Below, in pieces: positions 1-10,445 of a stretch of 64,000 bases of DNA. The position numbers were made by a program, and so were the translations under genes. Below the pieces are notes generated by a model. That model ran no database searches. It saw nothing but the letters and a program-made list of their open reading frames with translations, and was not told the origin of the DNA. Every line of letters starts with the position of its first letter. Within the stretch, counting starts at the first letter, position 1. The stretch is from Dasypus novemcinctus. Taxonomy: Eukaryota; Chordata; Mammalia; Cingulata; Dasypodidae. The DNA lies in contig NC_080678.1 in the NCBI RefSeq assembly GCF_030445035.2, positions 65,921,087 to 65,985,086 of the forward strand, given 5' to 3'.

Positions 1-85
1 TTACCTTTTGTGTCTGATTCTTTCCCTCAGCATGTTTTCAAAGTTCATCTATGTTGTAGTATGAATTAATACCTCATTCCTTTTT
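1..85 (-). mobile_element. Old L1M fragment, left part of the outermost layer
   Basis: The sequence reads as the antisense of an old mammalian L1 3' region. It stops at a T-run at 85 and resumes at 19067 with a duplicated stretch, so the same L1 was split by the 19-kb insertion. The assignment is from recalled L1M consensus features. Confidence 0.6.
70..85. repeat. Target-site duplication (left) of the U6/L1 chimera
   Basis: The 16 bases tacctcattccttttt recur at 19067-19082 with one mismatch (tacttcattccttttt). The two copies sit at the ends of the interrupted old L1 and bracket everything from 86 to 19066. The preceding bases read TTTT/AT at the cut site, close to the L1 endonuclease preference. 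Confidence 0.75.
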
Positions 86-86
86 T

Positions 87-769
87 CCCAACAAAAAGAT
101 TTATTTAACAAGAATTTTTGATCACTTAAAATAAGATAGATATTATACCCATTCTTAGGCTTATAAGATAATAAAAGACAATATGGCTTTATAACCCATC
201 ATCATTTCCATTTTAAGATTGAATTTATTTGTAATAATCCACTTTGTTGTCACATCTGTTTGTGGGTCCAATATATTAGCTGGGGACACAGATACACTGT
301 GCAGTCTTTCTTTGTTTTGAACAATGGTAGAAACATTTTTACTTAATATGACAATGTAGCTAAACCTTGATTCTTTCCTATAAAAGTTTTTCTTTTCTTT
401 TCTTGCTGAGAATCCTTTTTTTAAAGATTTATTTATTAATTTCTCCCACCCCCTTGTTGTTTGCACTTGCTGTGTCTGTTTGTTGTATGCTGGCCTTATT
501 TTTTTAGGAGGCATTGGTAACTGAACCTAGGACCCCTCCCCACCCTCACCACGTAGGAGGGAGGTACTTAATCACTTGAGCCACTTCTGCTTTCTGCTTT
601 GCTGTATCTCTCATGTTTTATTCTGTGTATCTCTTGTTTCATCATCATGTTGCATCAGCTTACTGTCTTGCTCATCTTCTTTAGGAGGCACTGGGAATTG
701 AATTCAGACCTCCCATGTGGTAGGCTAGAGCTCAATCACTTGAGCCACATCCACTTCCTGAGAATATTT
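87..769 (-). other. Putative 3'-transduced flank of the U6/L1 chimera
   Basis: On the minus strand the L1 ends near 780 with its own AATAAA (about 797-792) and a short A-run (779-770). The insertion then continues through non-L1 sequence to a second A-run at 86-81. A second AATAAA lies at 105-100, about 13 bases before that A-run. This is the layout of an L1 transcript that read through its own poly(A) site to a downstream one. A SINE (414-757) lies inside with its own 8-bp duplication, so it was either a passenger or a later insertion. A separate unrelated insertion is possible. Confidence 0.5.
414..757 (-). mobile_element. tRNA-related SINE, dimeric (DAS-type)
   Basis: On the minus strand two tRNA-derived head units occur in tandem. 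Each has a run like 'gtggctcaagtgattgag' and a gene-start-like 'aattcccagtgcctcc' block, and an A-rich tail ends near 415. The direct repeat ctgagaat at 406-413 and 758-765 flanks the pair, so the dimer moved as one unit. The shape and wording match SINEs elsewhere in this window (44300, 48902) and the armadillo DAS family. Confidence 0.7.
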
Positions 770-2776
770 GTTTTTTTTAATGTATATATCTTTTATTAGA
801 GAAGTTGTGAGCTTACAAAATAAGTGCATAATTCCCATACATCACCTCTCCAACACCTTGCATTATTGTGGAATATTTGTTACAGAATATGAAAGAACAT
901 CATCAAATTATTACTACTAACTATGGTCTGTAGCTTACATTTGGTACATTTTTTCCATATATCCCGTTATTAACACCATATAGTAGTATTATACATTTGT
1001 ACATAGTTATGAGAGAATACACTCATATTTGTACTATTAACCACATTCCATTGTCCACCACATGGTTTATTGTGTTATACGGTACCATGTCTTGTATAAT
1101 CCATCAATAGTATACACTCTGTGACTGAGTTTCATCACAGACTTGTGCAGTCATTGCCTCAGCAAATTTTTGAACATTTTCTTAAGTACAAAAGAAAAAA
1201 TCCCATAGCTCCCATATTTTTACCCTTAGCATTGATATAGTATCTTCTTTGACATCAATGCAGGAATATTACCGTATTTCTGTTAACTATAGTTCATAAG
1301 TTACATCAATTTTACTTTCCCCACACATCAACATGTTCTTAGCACCTTGTAATAGTGATGCACATTTGTTTTAGTTTGTAGAATATTCTTGTATTTGTAC
1401 ACTTAACCACGATCTTCACTATGAGTTCACTATGTTATACAGTCCCTAGATTATTCTCTAGCTTTCTTTCAATTGAAAGTTACATCCCTAGACTACCCCT
1501 TTCAGCCACAATCCCATTTATAAACCAGCCATGTCAGTTATATTCACTATGTGTTATCATCAACTCTATACATTTCCACACTTTTAAAGTCAAGCTAGTT
1601 AAAAATTCTACATACATTAAGCATCAGTACCCCTTCCCAGCCCTCATCCTATCTCCTAGTAACCTATACTCTAGATTTTAACTCTGTGTGTTTATTCTCT
1701 GTATTTAGTTCATATTAATGAGACATTACAATATTTGTCCACTTGTGGATGGCTTATTTCACTCAGCATAATGTACTCAAGGTTCATCCTCTTGTCATAT
1801 GTGCCCAAACTTCATTTCTTCTTACAGCAGCATAGTATTCCATTGTATATATATACTACATTTTGTTTATCCATTCATCGGTTTGGGTTGTTTCCATCTT
1901 TTGGCAATTGTGAATAAGGCCACTATGAACACTGGTGTGCAAATGTCTGTTTCTGTCCCTGTTTTCTGTTCTTCTGTATATATTCCTAGTAGAGGGATTT
2001 CCAGATCATATGGCTGTTCTATATTTAGCTTCCTAAGGACTATCAAACTCAAACTGTCTGACAGAGTCTCTACTATTCTACCTTCTACATTCTCACCAAC
2101 AGTGAGGAAGTTTTCCTAGTTCTCCACATTCTTTCCAGCACTTGTTGTTTTCTGTTTTTTAATAACGTCCATTCTATGAAGTGTGAGATGATATCTCATT
2201 TTCATTTTGATTTGCATTTCCCTTATAGCTAGTGATATTGGACACTTTTTCATGTGCTTTCTGGCCATTTGTATTCCTGCTTTAGAAAAAATGTCTAATT
2301 CTTTTGCCCATATTTTAAAATTGGATTGCTTGCCCTTAAGGTTATGATCTTTTTATATAAGTGGAAATCAAGCCCTAATCAATTATGTGGTTTTCAAATA
2401 TTTTCTCCCATTTAGTAGGCTGCCTTTCCATCTCCTTAACAAGGTCCTTTGAAACACAAAGGTGTTTAAGCTTGAGAAAGTCCTATTTATCTATTTTTTC
2501 TTTCATTGCTAGTGCTTTGGGTATAAGTTTTAAGAAGCCAACACCTACCACCAGGTCTGTCAGGTGTTTCCCTGCATTTCTTCTAAGAGTTTTATGGTTC
2601 TTGCTTTTATATTTAGGTCTTTGATCCATTTTGAGTTAAGTTTTGTGAGATAGGGGTCCTCTTTCTTTTTTTTGGATATGGATATCCAGTTCTTCCAGCA
2701 CCATTTGTTGAATAGACAGATGGCTCTTATCCAGGTGGAAGGGCTTGATATCCTTGTCAAAAATCGCTTGACCATA

Positions 2777-3030
2777 GGGAAGTGGCTGTGGTTCAATCAG
2801 TTAGGCTCCTATCTACCATATGAAAGGCCCTGGGTTCATGTCCTGGGGCCTCCTTGTGAAGGCAGGCTCGCCTGCATGCCGCAGAGTGCTGCCTGGTCTG
2901 CAAGCACCACAGAGAGCTGACTCAGAAAGATGACACAACGAAAGAGGGAGACAAGCAAGAAAAGAGGAGCATGCAACGAATGGACACAGAGAGCAGACAG
3001 CAAGCAAGCTGCAAGAGGGGAGGGGATAAA
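2777..3030 (+). mobile_element. tRNA-related SINE (DAS-type)
   Basis: The head has tRNA-like pol III boxes: an A-box-like 'tggttcaatcagttaggc' and a B-box-like 'gggttcatgtcc'. The body reads like the DAS SINE at 48359-48765 (the 'cacagagagctgac...agatgacacaac' block), and an A-rich tail ends at 3030. An 18-bp TSD with one mismatch (aaaaatcgcttgaccata / aaaaatcacttgaccata) lies at 2759-2776 and 3031-3048. It inserted into the antisense L1. Confidence 0.85.
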
Positions 3031-3325
3031 AAAAATCACTTGACCATAAATGAAAGGGTCTATTTTTGAACCATCAGTTTAGTTCCCTTGATCTATATGT
3101 ATATCTTTATGGAATACCATGCTGTTTTTACTACTGTAGTTAGGTACTATGATTTAAATTCAGAAAGAGAGTCCTCCAACTTCAATATTCCTTTTTAAGA
3201 TATTTCTGGCTCTTCTGGGCTCCTGACCCTTCCAAGTAAATTCGATAATTGTGTTTTCCATTTCTTTTAAAAAGGCTGTTGAAAATTCTATTGGGATTGC
3301 ATTGAATCTGTAAATCAGTTTGGTT

Positions 3326-3339
3326 AGAATTGACATCTT
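3326..3339. repeat. Target-site duplication (left) of the 14.8-kb L1 composite
   Basis: The sequence agaattgacatctt is repeated exactly at 18118-18131. Removing 3340-18131 restores a continuous antisense L1 ORF2. The first-strand nick implied is TTCT/AA on the bottom strand, a common variant of the L1 endonuclease site. Confidence 0.92.
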
Positions 3340-5433
3340 GGTGTTGGGGCAAGATGGTGGCTGCGTGAGCTTGCCTGGTAGTGTCTCTGCAGGGGGCGGC
3401 TGGGCAGCGTTGAAGGCTCTTTAGGACCGCGCTGTTTCGGGGATTTTTGCTGGTTGGAAGGTGTCTGGACGTCAATTCAGTGGGAAGGTAACAGAGAGGA
3501 TACGTCTATAATATATAAACGGAGATCCCAGCTGGGCGCGGGAAGTTCCCTCCTTGGGTGGGCGGAGCCGCGGTAGCGGGCGCTCTTGCAGCTCCGGAGC
3601 CGCGGCGGCCAGGGTTTTTGTTTTTTTTTCCTTTATCTGGAGGCTTTGCGGTGCTGAGAAATTCGCGGATACTGTGCTGGCTGGTGGAGGATTGTTGGGA
3701 CAAGACTCCTTGGCGGATTGATTTGGGGAGACAGACGGTGTTTTCTTGTGAAGCGGGGGACGTTTTAGTCGCCGGACAGGGGGGGAAGCGCTTCCGCCTG
3801 GAGCCCCATCCCCACAGGTCCGGCTGCCGATCTGCAACGGAATTGGATTTTGAGCAATAAGGGGACACAATTGGGAGACTGTTGTAGGGTGCAGTGAGGG
3901 AGGAGGACACGTCTGGAAGCTGATTGGGGAATATTTTGCGAAGTTTGGGATTTCTGATCTTAGAGTCTGTTTTCCGCGTTTCCAGCTGAAGCCCACCCCA
4001 CCCGGTGGGGCTTGGGATCTGGGTCATTGAACGGGCCGTGGTGTAGAGGCGCCCTCAAGTGGCCGTTGCGTGGGAGCACAGGGAGCGAGCTGTCCAAAGG
4101 CTGATACCCTGAGGAGTAGGTGAATTTCAGGGATTAGACATTCAATTTAGAATTCGCGGATCTGGCTTCCCCCACGGGGCTGGCACCCAGCTACGGGGAT
4201 CCCTGAGGGCTATGTTGCACTGCGGGGCTCCTAAGCTTTCCGTGGACCAGATTTGAGGTTCCCAGGTCTGGGTCCCCTGGACTCTGGCGGTCCACACCCC
4301 AGACTCACACCTCTTGAGTCTTCAGTGTCTCAGACTTTCCACCCCTGAATCCATCACGCTCTGGGGTCTACCTGGGATCCTTGAGTGCTTTGGACCTTAA
4401 CATTTGTGTTTTATCTATATTGGTTCATATTGTTTTGTTTTTATTTTCACTTTATCTTATTTTTTACTCTTTTTGACGCCCTGATTGCTAATATTGCATT
4501 ATCCCCTAGTCTTTTCTCCTAGCATGTCCCGCAAAGTCCTTTTTTTTTTTTATATATACAGTTATTTAGGGGTTTTTTTGGTAGTTGTTTTAGATAGTGT
4601 TGCAAATGTGACACGTGTATACCTGTATCACTCTTCCCCCTATCTGTTCCCCACCGTTTGCTTATCCTCTTTTTCTTTCTTCCTTTCTTCTTGTCTTTCT
4701 TTTTTCTTTATTATAATTAGTTTATTTTTCGGTTTTCTCTTTCCCTCTTGTCCCTCATTTTCCACTTATTTTAATTCAAGTACACAATAGGTGCTACAGG
4801 GAACACCTCACATTTGCTGGGTTTTCCCATCCTCCACTGCCTCATTTCTGTGTGAACTGATTTAGGTTACCTACACTATCCCCCTTCCCTTGCATCTTGA
4901 TATCCACTATCATCTACTGTCTCTACTATATTCCAACCCCCACCTCCCATTCTTTGATCCACAAAGTGTCTAACTCTTAATTTCTAATACCTTTGCTCTG
5001 TTTTCTGTCTGTTATCCACTCTTGAAACTATACCTTTCTTTTCTTTTTCCCTCTCTCATGAAAACAATAGCTTTGTAGTTCATACCATATTCCGCCCATA
5101 TTCAGTAATCTACTTCATAAAAGGTACTCTACCTACAGCTATAACTCTGTACAATCTACATGAATCTAACCTCCATCCTCCCAGTTCTCATATTCTTGCT
5201 TTGTTAACATACATTACTAATACTACTTTACACTTTTCCCTTGCTGACACAATTGCCTTTCCCCAACACTAATACTTTCTTCTAAAGTGAACTTAACCAA
5301 CAACAAGTAACTTGAATAAGAAGAAAAAAGTGACAAAGAGAAGATATAACACCTATGCAAAAATAACAACTAATTAACCTCCAAAAGCAGACAAAGAAGC
5401 TAAGGAACTGATTAAATTCGTCAAAATAAAGAG
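3340..5433 (+). promoter_or_regulatory. L1 unit 1 5' UTR / internal promoter region
   Basis: This is 2.1 kb from the L1 5' end to the ORF1 start. The first 500 bases are GC- and CpG-rich. The last 850 bases (from about 4577) are pyrimidine-rich and nearly match 9565-10445 of unit 2. It has only one loose copy of the GC-rich monomer seen as an array in unit 2, and it carries about 0.8 kb (roughly 3760-4575) that unit 2 lacks. L1 5' UTRs act as internal pol II promoters; activity here is inferred. Confidence 0.8.
3350..3361 (+). promoter_or_regulatory. YY1-like site at the L1 unit 1 5' end
   Basis: The motif caagatggtggc lies 10 bases from the element start. A CAAGATGG core at this position is the YY1 site that sets the start of transcription in human L1. 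Unit 2 has the stronger form caagatggcggc. Function here is inferred from position and motif only. Confidence 0.5.
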
Positions 5434-6402
5434 ATGACCAGAAAGCAACAAAAATCTACAAACCAAACCAATAATCAGGAAAACATGACTGAATCCAATC
5501 AACAAAACAATAATCACGAAGGAGAGCAAAACTTGGCACAAGCAATGAAAGAACTCAGAACATTTATCACCGACAAATTTGATGCAGTAATGAAAGAGGT
5601 TAACAACATGAAGACATCACTTGGAGGGGAAATTGCAGACATACGCAAAAACATAACAGATATGATGGGAATGAACACCACAGTTCAAGAAATCAAAAAT
5701 ACACTTGCAGCAAATATCAGCAGACTAGAAGAGACAGAGCAGAGAATTAGTGATGTGGAAGACAGTACATCAGAAATCAAACAGATAGTAGAAGGGGTCA
5801 ATAAGAAGATAGAAAAAATCCAATTAGGATTTAGGGACCTGAATGACAATGCAAAACGCTCAAACATACGTATTATAGGCATTCCAGAAGGTGAAGAGAA
5901 GGGAAAGGGGTCAGAAGGAGTGTTGCAGGAAATAATGGCTGAAAACTTCCCAAATCTACTGAAAGAGACAGATGTACATTTCCAAGAAGCACAGCGCACT
6001 CCACAAGTCATAAACCCCAACAGGCCCACCCCAAGACATATACTTATCAAATTATCCAAAGCTCAAGACAAAGAGAAAATCCTAAAAGCAGCAAGAGAAA
6101 AGAAAACCATCACATACAAGGGAAGCTCAATTAGATTAAGTGCTGATTTCTCTTCTGAAACCATGGAGGCAAGAAGACAGTGGTATGATATAGTCAAGGT
6201 ACTAAAGGAAAAAAACTTCCAACCAAGAATACTCTATCCAGCTAAACTAGCATTCAAACATGAAGGAGAGTTCAAAATATTCGCAGACAAACAGAAACTG
6301 AAAGAGTATACCAACAAGAAACCTCCCCTTCAAGAAATTCTAAAGAGAGTTCTGCAGGAAGAAAGGAAAAAACAGGAAAGGCAAAGTTGGAGGAGAGTAT
6401 AA
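5434..6402 (+). CDS. L1 ORF1: L1 ORF1 protein, unit 1 (intact, 322 aa)
   Basis: ORF1p is the trimeric RNA-binding and nucleic-acid chaperone protein that coats L1 RNA in the cytoplasm. The frame is open from an ATG to TAA. The first 50 residues are polar and rich in Gln and Asn. A heptad-like coiled-coil stretch follows (about 55-145, with '[16 protein letters not shown]'). Next is the RRM-like core opening with '[12 protein letters not shown]' (about 145-155). The C-terminal domain holds '[20 protein letters not shown]' and 'YPAKLAF' (about 245-280). Length is close to human ORF1p (338 aa). It precedes ORF2 by 74 bases, the usual dicistronic L1 layout. Whether it is expressed is unknown. Confidence 0.92.
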   Translation: MTRKQQKSTNQTNNQENMTESNQQNNNHEGEQNLAQAMKELRTFITDKFDAVMKEVNNMKTSLGGEIADIRKNITDMMGMNTTVQEIKNTLAANISRLEETEQRISDVEDSTSEIKQIVEGVNKKIEKIQLGFRDLNDNAKRSNIRIIGIPEGEEKGKGSEGVLQEIMAENFPNLLKETDVHFQEAQRTPQVINPNRPTPRHILIKLSKAQDKEKILKAAREKKTITYKGSSIRLSADFSSETMEARRQWYDIVKVLKEKNFQPRILYPAKLAFKHEGEFKIFADKQKLKEYTNKKPPLQEILKRVLQEERKKQERQSWRRV

Positions 6403-6476
6403 GACCAACAACAACAACAAAAAAGACAAAAAAATATATACAAACAAAATATGACAAACACAAATCCAATCAAAAT

Positions 6477-8429
6477 ATGGCTAACACAAATAATTCCTTG
6501 ATAGTAATAACACTGAATGTCAACGGATTAAACTCACCTATCAAAAGATTCAGACTGGGACATTGGATAAGGAAATATGACCCATCCATATGCTGTCTAC
6601 AAGAGACACATCTTAGACCCAGAGACGCATGGAGATTGAAAGTGAATGGCTGGAAAACAATCATACAAGCTAACAATAACCAAAAAAAGGCAGGAGTAGC
6701 TATATTAATATCAGACAAAATAGACTTTAAATGTGAAACAATTGTGAGAGACAAAGAAGGATACTACATTTTAGTGAAAGGGAAAATCTGTCAAGAAGAT
6801 CGAACAATCATAAATATCTATGCCCCTAACAAGGGTGCCTCTAAATGTGTCAGGCAAACGCTGGAAAAACTAAGTGAAAGAATAGATACATCTACAATTA
6901 TAGTGGGGGATTTCAATACACCACTATCAACTCTGGACAGAACATCTCAAAAGAGAATCACCAAAGAAACAAAACATCTGAATAGTATATTAGAGGAGCT
7001 CGATCTAATAGACATATATAGATCGCTACACCCAAACACAGCAGGATATACATTTTTCTCAAGCGCACATGGATCATTCTCCAAGATAGATCATATGCTA
7101 GGCCACAAAGAAAGGCTGAACGAATTCAGAAAGATTGAAATCATACAAAACATTATCTCTGACCACACTGGAGTCAAGCTGGAGATTTGCAAGGGACAGA
7201 AGCCCAGATTTCACACCACGATTTGGAAATTAAACAGCACACTCTTAGAAAAACAGTGGGTCAAAGAGGAAATCTCAAAAGAAATCAATGACTACCTTGA
7301 AACAAATGATAATGATAACACAACATACCAAAATTTATGGGATGCAGCAAAAGCAGTACTGAGAGGGAAGTTTATAGCCATAAATTCATATATCAAAAAA
7401 GAAGAAAGAGCAAAAATTGAAGAACTAACTGCACATTTGAAGGAATTAGAAAAACAACAACAAAGTAGCCCAACAGGAAGAAGAAGGAAGGAAATAACAA
7501 AGATAAGAGCAGAACTAAATGAAATAGAAAATAAGAAAGCACTTGAACAGATAAACAAGACCAAGAGCTGGTTTTTTGAAAAGATTAACAAAATTGACAA
7601 ACCTTTAGCAACACTAACAAAGAAAAAAAGAGAGAAGATGCAAATACACAAAATAAGAAATGAGAAAGGCGATATCACCACTGACCCCACAGAAATAAAG
7701 ACTATCATAAGAGGATATTTTGAAAAACTATATTCCAACAAAAATGACAATCTAGAGGAAATGGACAAATTCCTAGAAACACATAAGCAGCCCATATTGA
7801 CGAAAGAAGAAATTGATGATCTTAACAAACCAATCACAAGCAGAGAGATAGAATTGGTTATCAAAAATCTCCCAACTAAGAAGAGCCCAGGGCCAGATGG
7901 CTTCACAGGTGAATTCTACAAAACATTCCGGAAAGAACTGACACCAATCCTGCTGAAACTATTCCAAAACATTGAAACAGAAAGAACATTACCCAATTCC
8001 TTCTATGATGCCAACATTACCCTAGTACCAAAGCCAAACAAAGACATCACAAGAAAGGAAAATTACAGACCAATTTCTCTAATGAACCTAGACGCAAAAA
8101 TACTTAACAAAATACTTGCTAATCGTATTCAACAACACATTAAACGTATTATACACCACGACCAAGTGGGATTCATCCCAGGTATGCAAGGATGGTTCAA
8201 CATAAGAAAATCAATCAACGTAATACACCATATAAACAGATTGAAGGAAAAAAATCACATGATTATATCTATTGATGCAGAAAAAGCACTTGACAAAATA
8301 CAGCACCCTTTCTTGATAAAAACACTCCAAAAGATTGGAATACAAGGGAATTTTTTGAACATGATAAAGAGTATATATGAAAAACCTAGGAAGGGGGCAA
8401 GATGGCGGCTGAGTGAACATCCCTGTTAG
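6477..8429 (+). pseudogene. L1 ORF2: L1 ORF2, unit 1, cut within the reverse transcriptase
   Basis: The frame opens at ATG 6477 and stays open through the endonuclease domain. Catalytic positions equivalent to human N14, E43, D145, N147, D205, D229 and H230 are all present ('LNVNGL', 'QETH', 'GDFN', 'KIDH', 'SDH'). It then enters the reverse transcriptase, including the '[15 protein letters not shown]' motif A block, where unit 2 and human have Phe instead of Leu. At 8389, after codon 637, the sequence switches to the 5' UTR of unit 2, adding 13 foreign residues before a stop at 8429. The FADD motif and the Cys-rich C terminus are missing. The open frame extends upstream of 6477 into the end of ORF1 without an ATG. 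At most it could make an endonuclease-only protein. Confidence 0.92.
8398..8409 (+). promoter_or_regulatory. YY1-like site at the L1 unit 2 5' end
   Basis: The motif caagatggcggc matches the YY1 consensus and lies 10 bases from the element start, as in human L1 where it sets transcription initiation. Its presence supports 8389 as a true 5' terminus. Confidence 0.6.
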
Positions 8430-9520
8430 AGTCTTCTGCAGGGAATCGGCTGGGCGGCGTTGGAGACTCTTTGGGACCGGATTGTTTCGGGATTTTTGCT
8501 GGTCCGGAGGTGTCTGGACATCGATTTGGAGGGAAGGTAACAGAGAGGATTCGTCTGTGAAATATACACGGAGATCCCAGCTACCTGCAGAGGATTCCCT
8601 TCTTGGGTAGGCGGAGACGAGGCATCTAGCCCCGCTCGGTGGGGCTGAGCCAGGCCGGGCCGGGCCGCGGTAGCGTTTGGAGCCGGGCGGGGCCGGTGCA
8701 GGCCCCGGCTGCGGGCCGCGGTAGCGCTTGGAGCCGGGCGGGGCCGGTGCAGGCCCCGGCTGCGGGCCGCGGTAGCGCTTGGAGCCGGGCGGGGCCGGTG
8801 CAGGCCCCGGCTGCGGGCCGCGGTAGCGCTTGGAGCCGGGCGGGGCCGGTGCAGGCCCCGGCTGCGGGCCGCGGTAGCGCTTGGAGCCGGGCGGGGCCGG
8901 TGCAGGCCCCGGCTGCGGGCCGCGGTAGCGCTTGGAGCCGGGCGGGGCCGGTGCAGGCCCCGGCTGCGGGCCGCGGTAGCGCTTGGAGCCGGGCGGGGCC
9001 GGTGCAGGCCCCGGCTGCGGGCCGCGGAAGCGCTTGGAGCCGGGCGGGGCCGGTGCAGGCCCCGGCTGCGGGCGGCGGTAGCGCTTGGAGCCGGGCGGGG
9101 CCGGTTCAGGCCCCGGCTGCGGGCCGCGGTAGCGTTTGGAGCCGGGCGGGCCCGGGTCAGGCCGCGGCGGGTACGGAGCCGGGCAGGGCCGGTCCAGGCC
9201 GCGGTGGCGGGAGGTGGATGCCGGAGCCGGCTGGGCCGCTGTAGCGAGCGGAGCTGGGCGGAGCCAGGCCAGGCCAAGGCGGCGTGAGGAGCCGGGCAGA
9301 GCCGGTCCAAGCCTCCGCGGCGGGCGGAGCCGGGCCTGCGGAGGGGTTTCTGGTTTTTTTTGTTTTTTTTTGTTTGTTTGTTTGTTTGTTTGTTTTTTTT
9401 AATTTTACTTAAATTTTTTTTTTTTTTTTTTTTTTTTTGAGCATCTGCAGTACTGGGGAGTTCGTGGGCCCTGGGCGGCCTATTGGGGGTTTGTGGGAAG
9501 GGAAGAGCTTGCAGACCCAT
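8426..9520 (-). other. Long antisense open frame in the L1 unit 2 5' UTR (364 codons, ORF0-like position)
   Basis: On the minus strand an ATG at 9520 opens 364 codons. The N-terminal part is Lys-rich because it reads the T-tract. The middle is a 17-residue repeat rich in Arg, Pro and Ala read from the 51-bp array. The C-terminal part covers the first 240 bases of the element. Unit 1 has a related antisense frame (4027-3506, 173 codons) that shares the 'AGISVYI' block. Human L1 has a short antisense ORF0 in its 5' UTR, but that is primate-specific. A 51-bp unit is a multiple of three, so an open frame through it needs no selection. I see no good evidence that it is a protein. Confidence 0.3.
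8662..9120 (+). repeat. 51-bp CpG-rich tandem array, nine units
   Basis: Units start at 8662, 8713, 8764, 8815, 8866, 8917, 8968, 9019 and 9070, each beginning gggccgcggtagcg or a one-base variant. They are nearly identical. A tenth, degraded unit starts at 9121 and fades by about 9170. The array lies about 270 bases inside the L1 5' end. Unit 1 has no array at this place. It resembles in layout the monomer arrays of mouse L1 promoters, but the unit is shorter. Confidence 0.95.
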
Positions 9521-10445
9521 TTGGGCAGACAGACGGGGGGGTTTTAGGGCAAAGCGGGGGGAAGTTGTTGTTTTAGATAGTGTTGCAATTGTGACACGTG
9601 TGTACCTGTATCTCTCTTCTCCCTATCCGTTCCCCACCGTTTGCCCATCCTCTTTTTCTTTCTTCCTTTCTTCTTGCCTTTCTTTTTTCTCTATTATAAT
9701 TAGTTTGTTTTTTTTTTTTGTTTGTTTTTTTTTTCGGTTTTCTCTTTCCCTCTTGTCCCTCATCTTCCACTTATTTTTACTTTAATTCAAGTATACAATA
9801 GGTGCTACAGGGAACACCTCACATTTGCTGGGTTTTCCCATCCTCCACTGCCTCATTTCTGTGTGAACAGATTTAGGCTACCTACACTATCCCCCTTCCC
9901 CTGCATCTTGATATCCACTATCATCTACTGTCTCTCCTATATTCCACCCCCCACCTCCCGTTCTTTGATCCACAAAGTGTCTAACTCTTAATTTCTAATA
10001 CCTTTGTTCTGTTTTCTGTCTATTATCCACTCTTGAAACTATTACCTTTCTTTTCTTTTTCCCTCTCTCATGAAAACAATAGCTGTGTAGTTCATACCAT
10101 ATTCCTCCCAAATTCAGTCATCAACTTCATAAAAGGTACTCTACCTACAGCTATAACTCTATACAATCTACATGAATCTAACCTCCATCCTTCCAGATCT
10201 CATATTCCTGCTTTATTAACATACATCACCAAAACAACTTTACACTTTTCCCTTGCTTACACAATTGCCTTCCCCCAACACTAATACTTTCCTCTAAAGT
10301 GAACTTAACCAACAACAAGTAACTAGAATAAGAAGAAAAAAGTGACAAAGAGAAGATATAACACCTGTGCAAAAATAACAACTAATTAACCTCCAAGAGC
10401 AGACAAAGAAGCTAAGGAACTGATTAAATTCGTCAAAATAAAGAG

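Larger units (their letters stand above)
770..3339 (-). mobile_element. L1 3' part of the U6/L1 chimera (3' UTR and ORF2 C-terminal half)
   Basis: This is an antisense L1 whose 3' end lies near 780. The 3' UTR occupies about 790-1700. Degenerate ORF2 C-terminal coding follows on the minus strand, for example 2052-1867 with the 'PLLGIY' and 'FIVALFTIAK' blocks, and 2796-2560 with '[10 protein letters not shown]' and '[15 protein letters not shown]'. It is interrupted by a plus-strand SINE (2777-3030) and by the 14.8-kb composite at 3340. It resumes without loss at 18132. It carries many stops and frameshifts and cannot make a protein. Confidence 0.85.
8389..10445 (+). promoter_or_regulatory. 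L1 unit 2 5' UTR with tandem-array promoter region
   Basis: The unit begins exactly at the junction with unit 1 ORF2. It includes a YY1-like site, the 51-bp array (8662-9120), a divergent GC-rich tail to about 9340, a T-rich stretch (9350-9438) and a pyrimidine-rich distal part shared with unit 1. Compared with unit 1 it gains the array and loses about 0.8 kb. The array is CpG-dense and would be a CpG island, so methylation control is likely by analogy with other L1 promoters. Confidence 0.8.

Noticed and set aside
5685..6059. 124-codon antisense frames in both ORF1 copies (also 10697-11071)
   Set aside because: They mirror conserved ORF1 codons in both copies; the match follows from ORF1 conservation.
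7292..7906. 204-codon antisense frames in both ORF2 copies (also 12305-12919)
   Set aside because: Shadow of ORF2; rich in Ser, Leu and Phe as expected from the reverse complement of A-rich coding DNA.
8662..9120. CRISPR-like array
   Set aside because: Units are contiguous with no unique spacers, and the setting is a mammalian L1 5' UTR.
8639..9244. 201-codon sense frame with 17-residue repeats
   Set aside because: It starts at GTG, not ATG, and is open because the array period (51) is a multiple of three.
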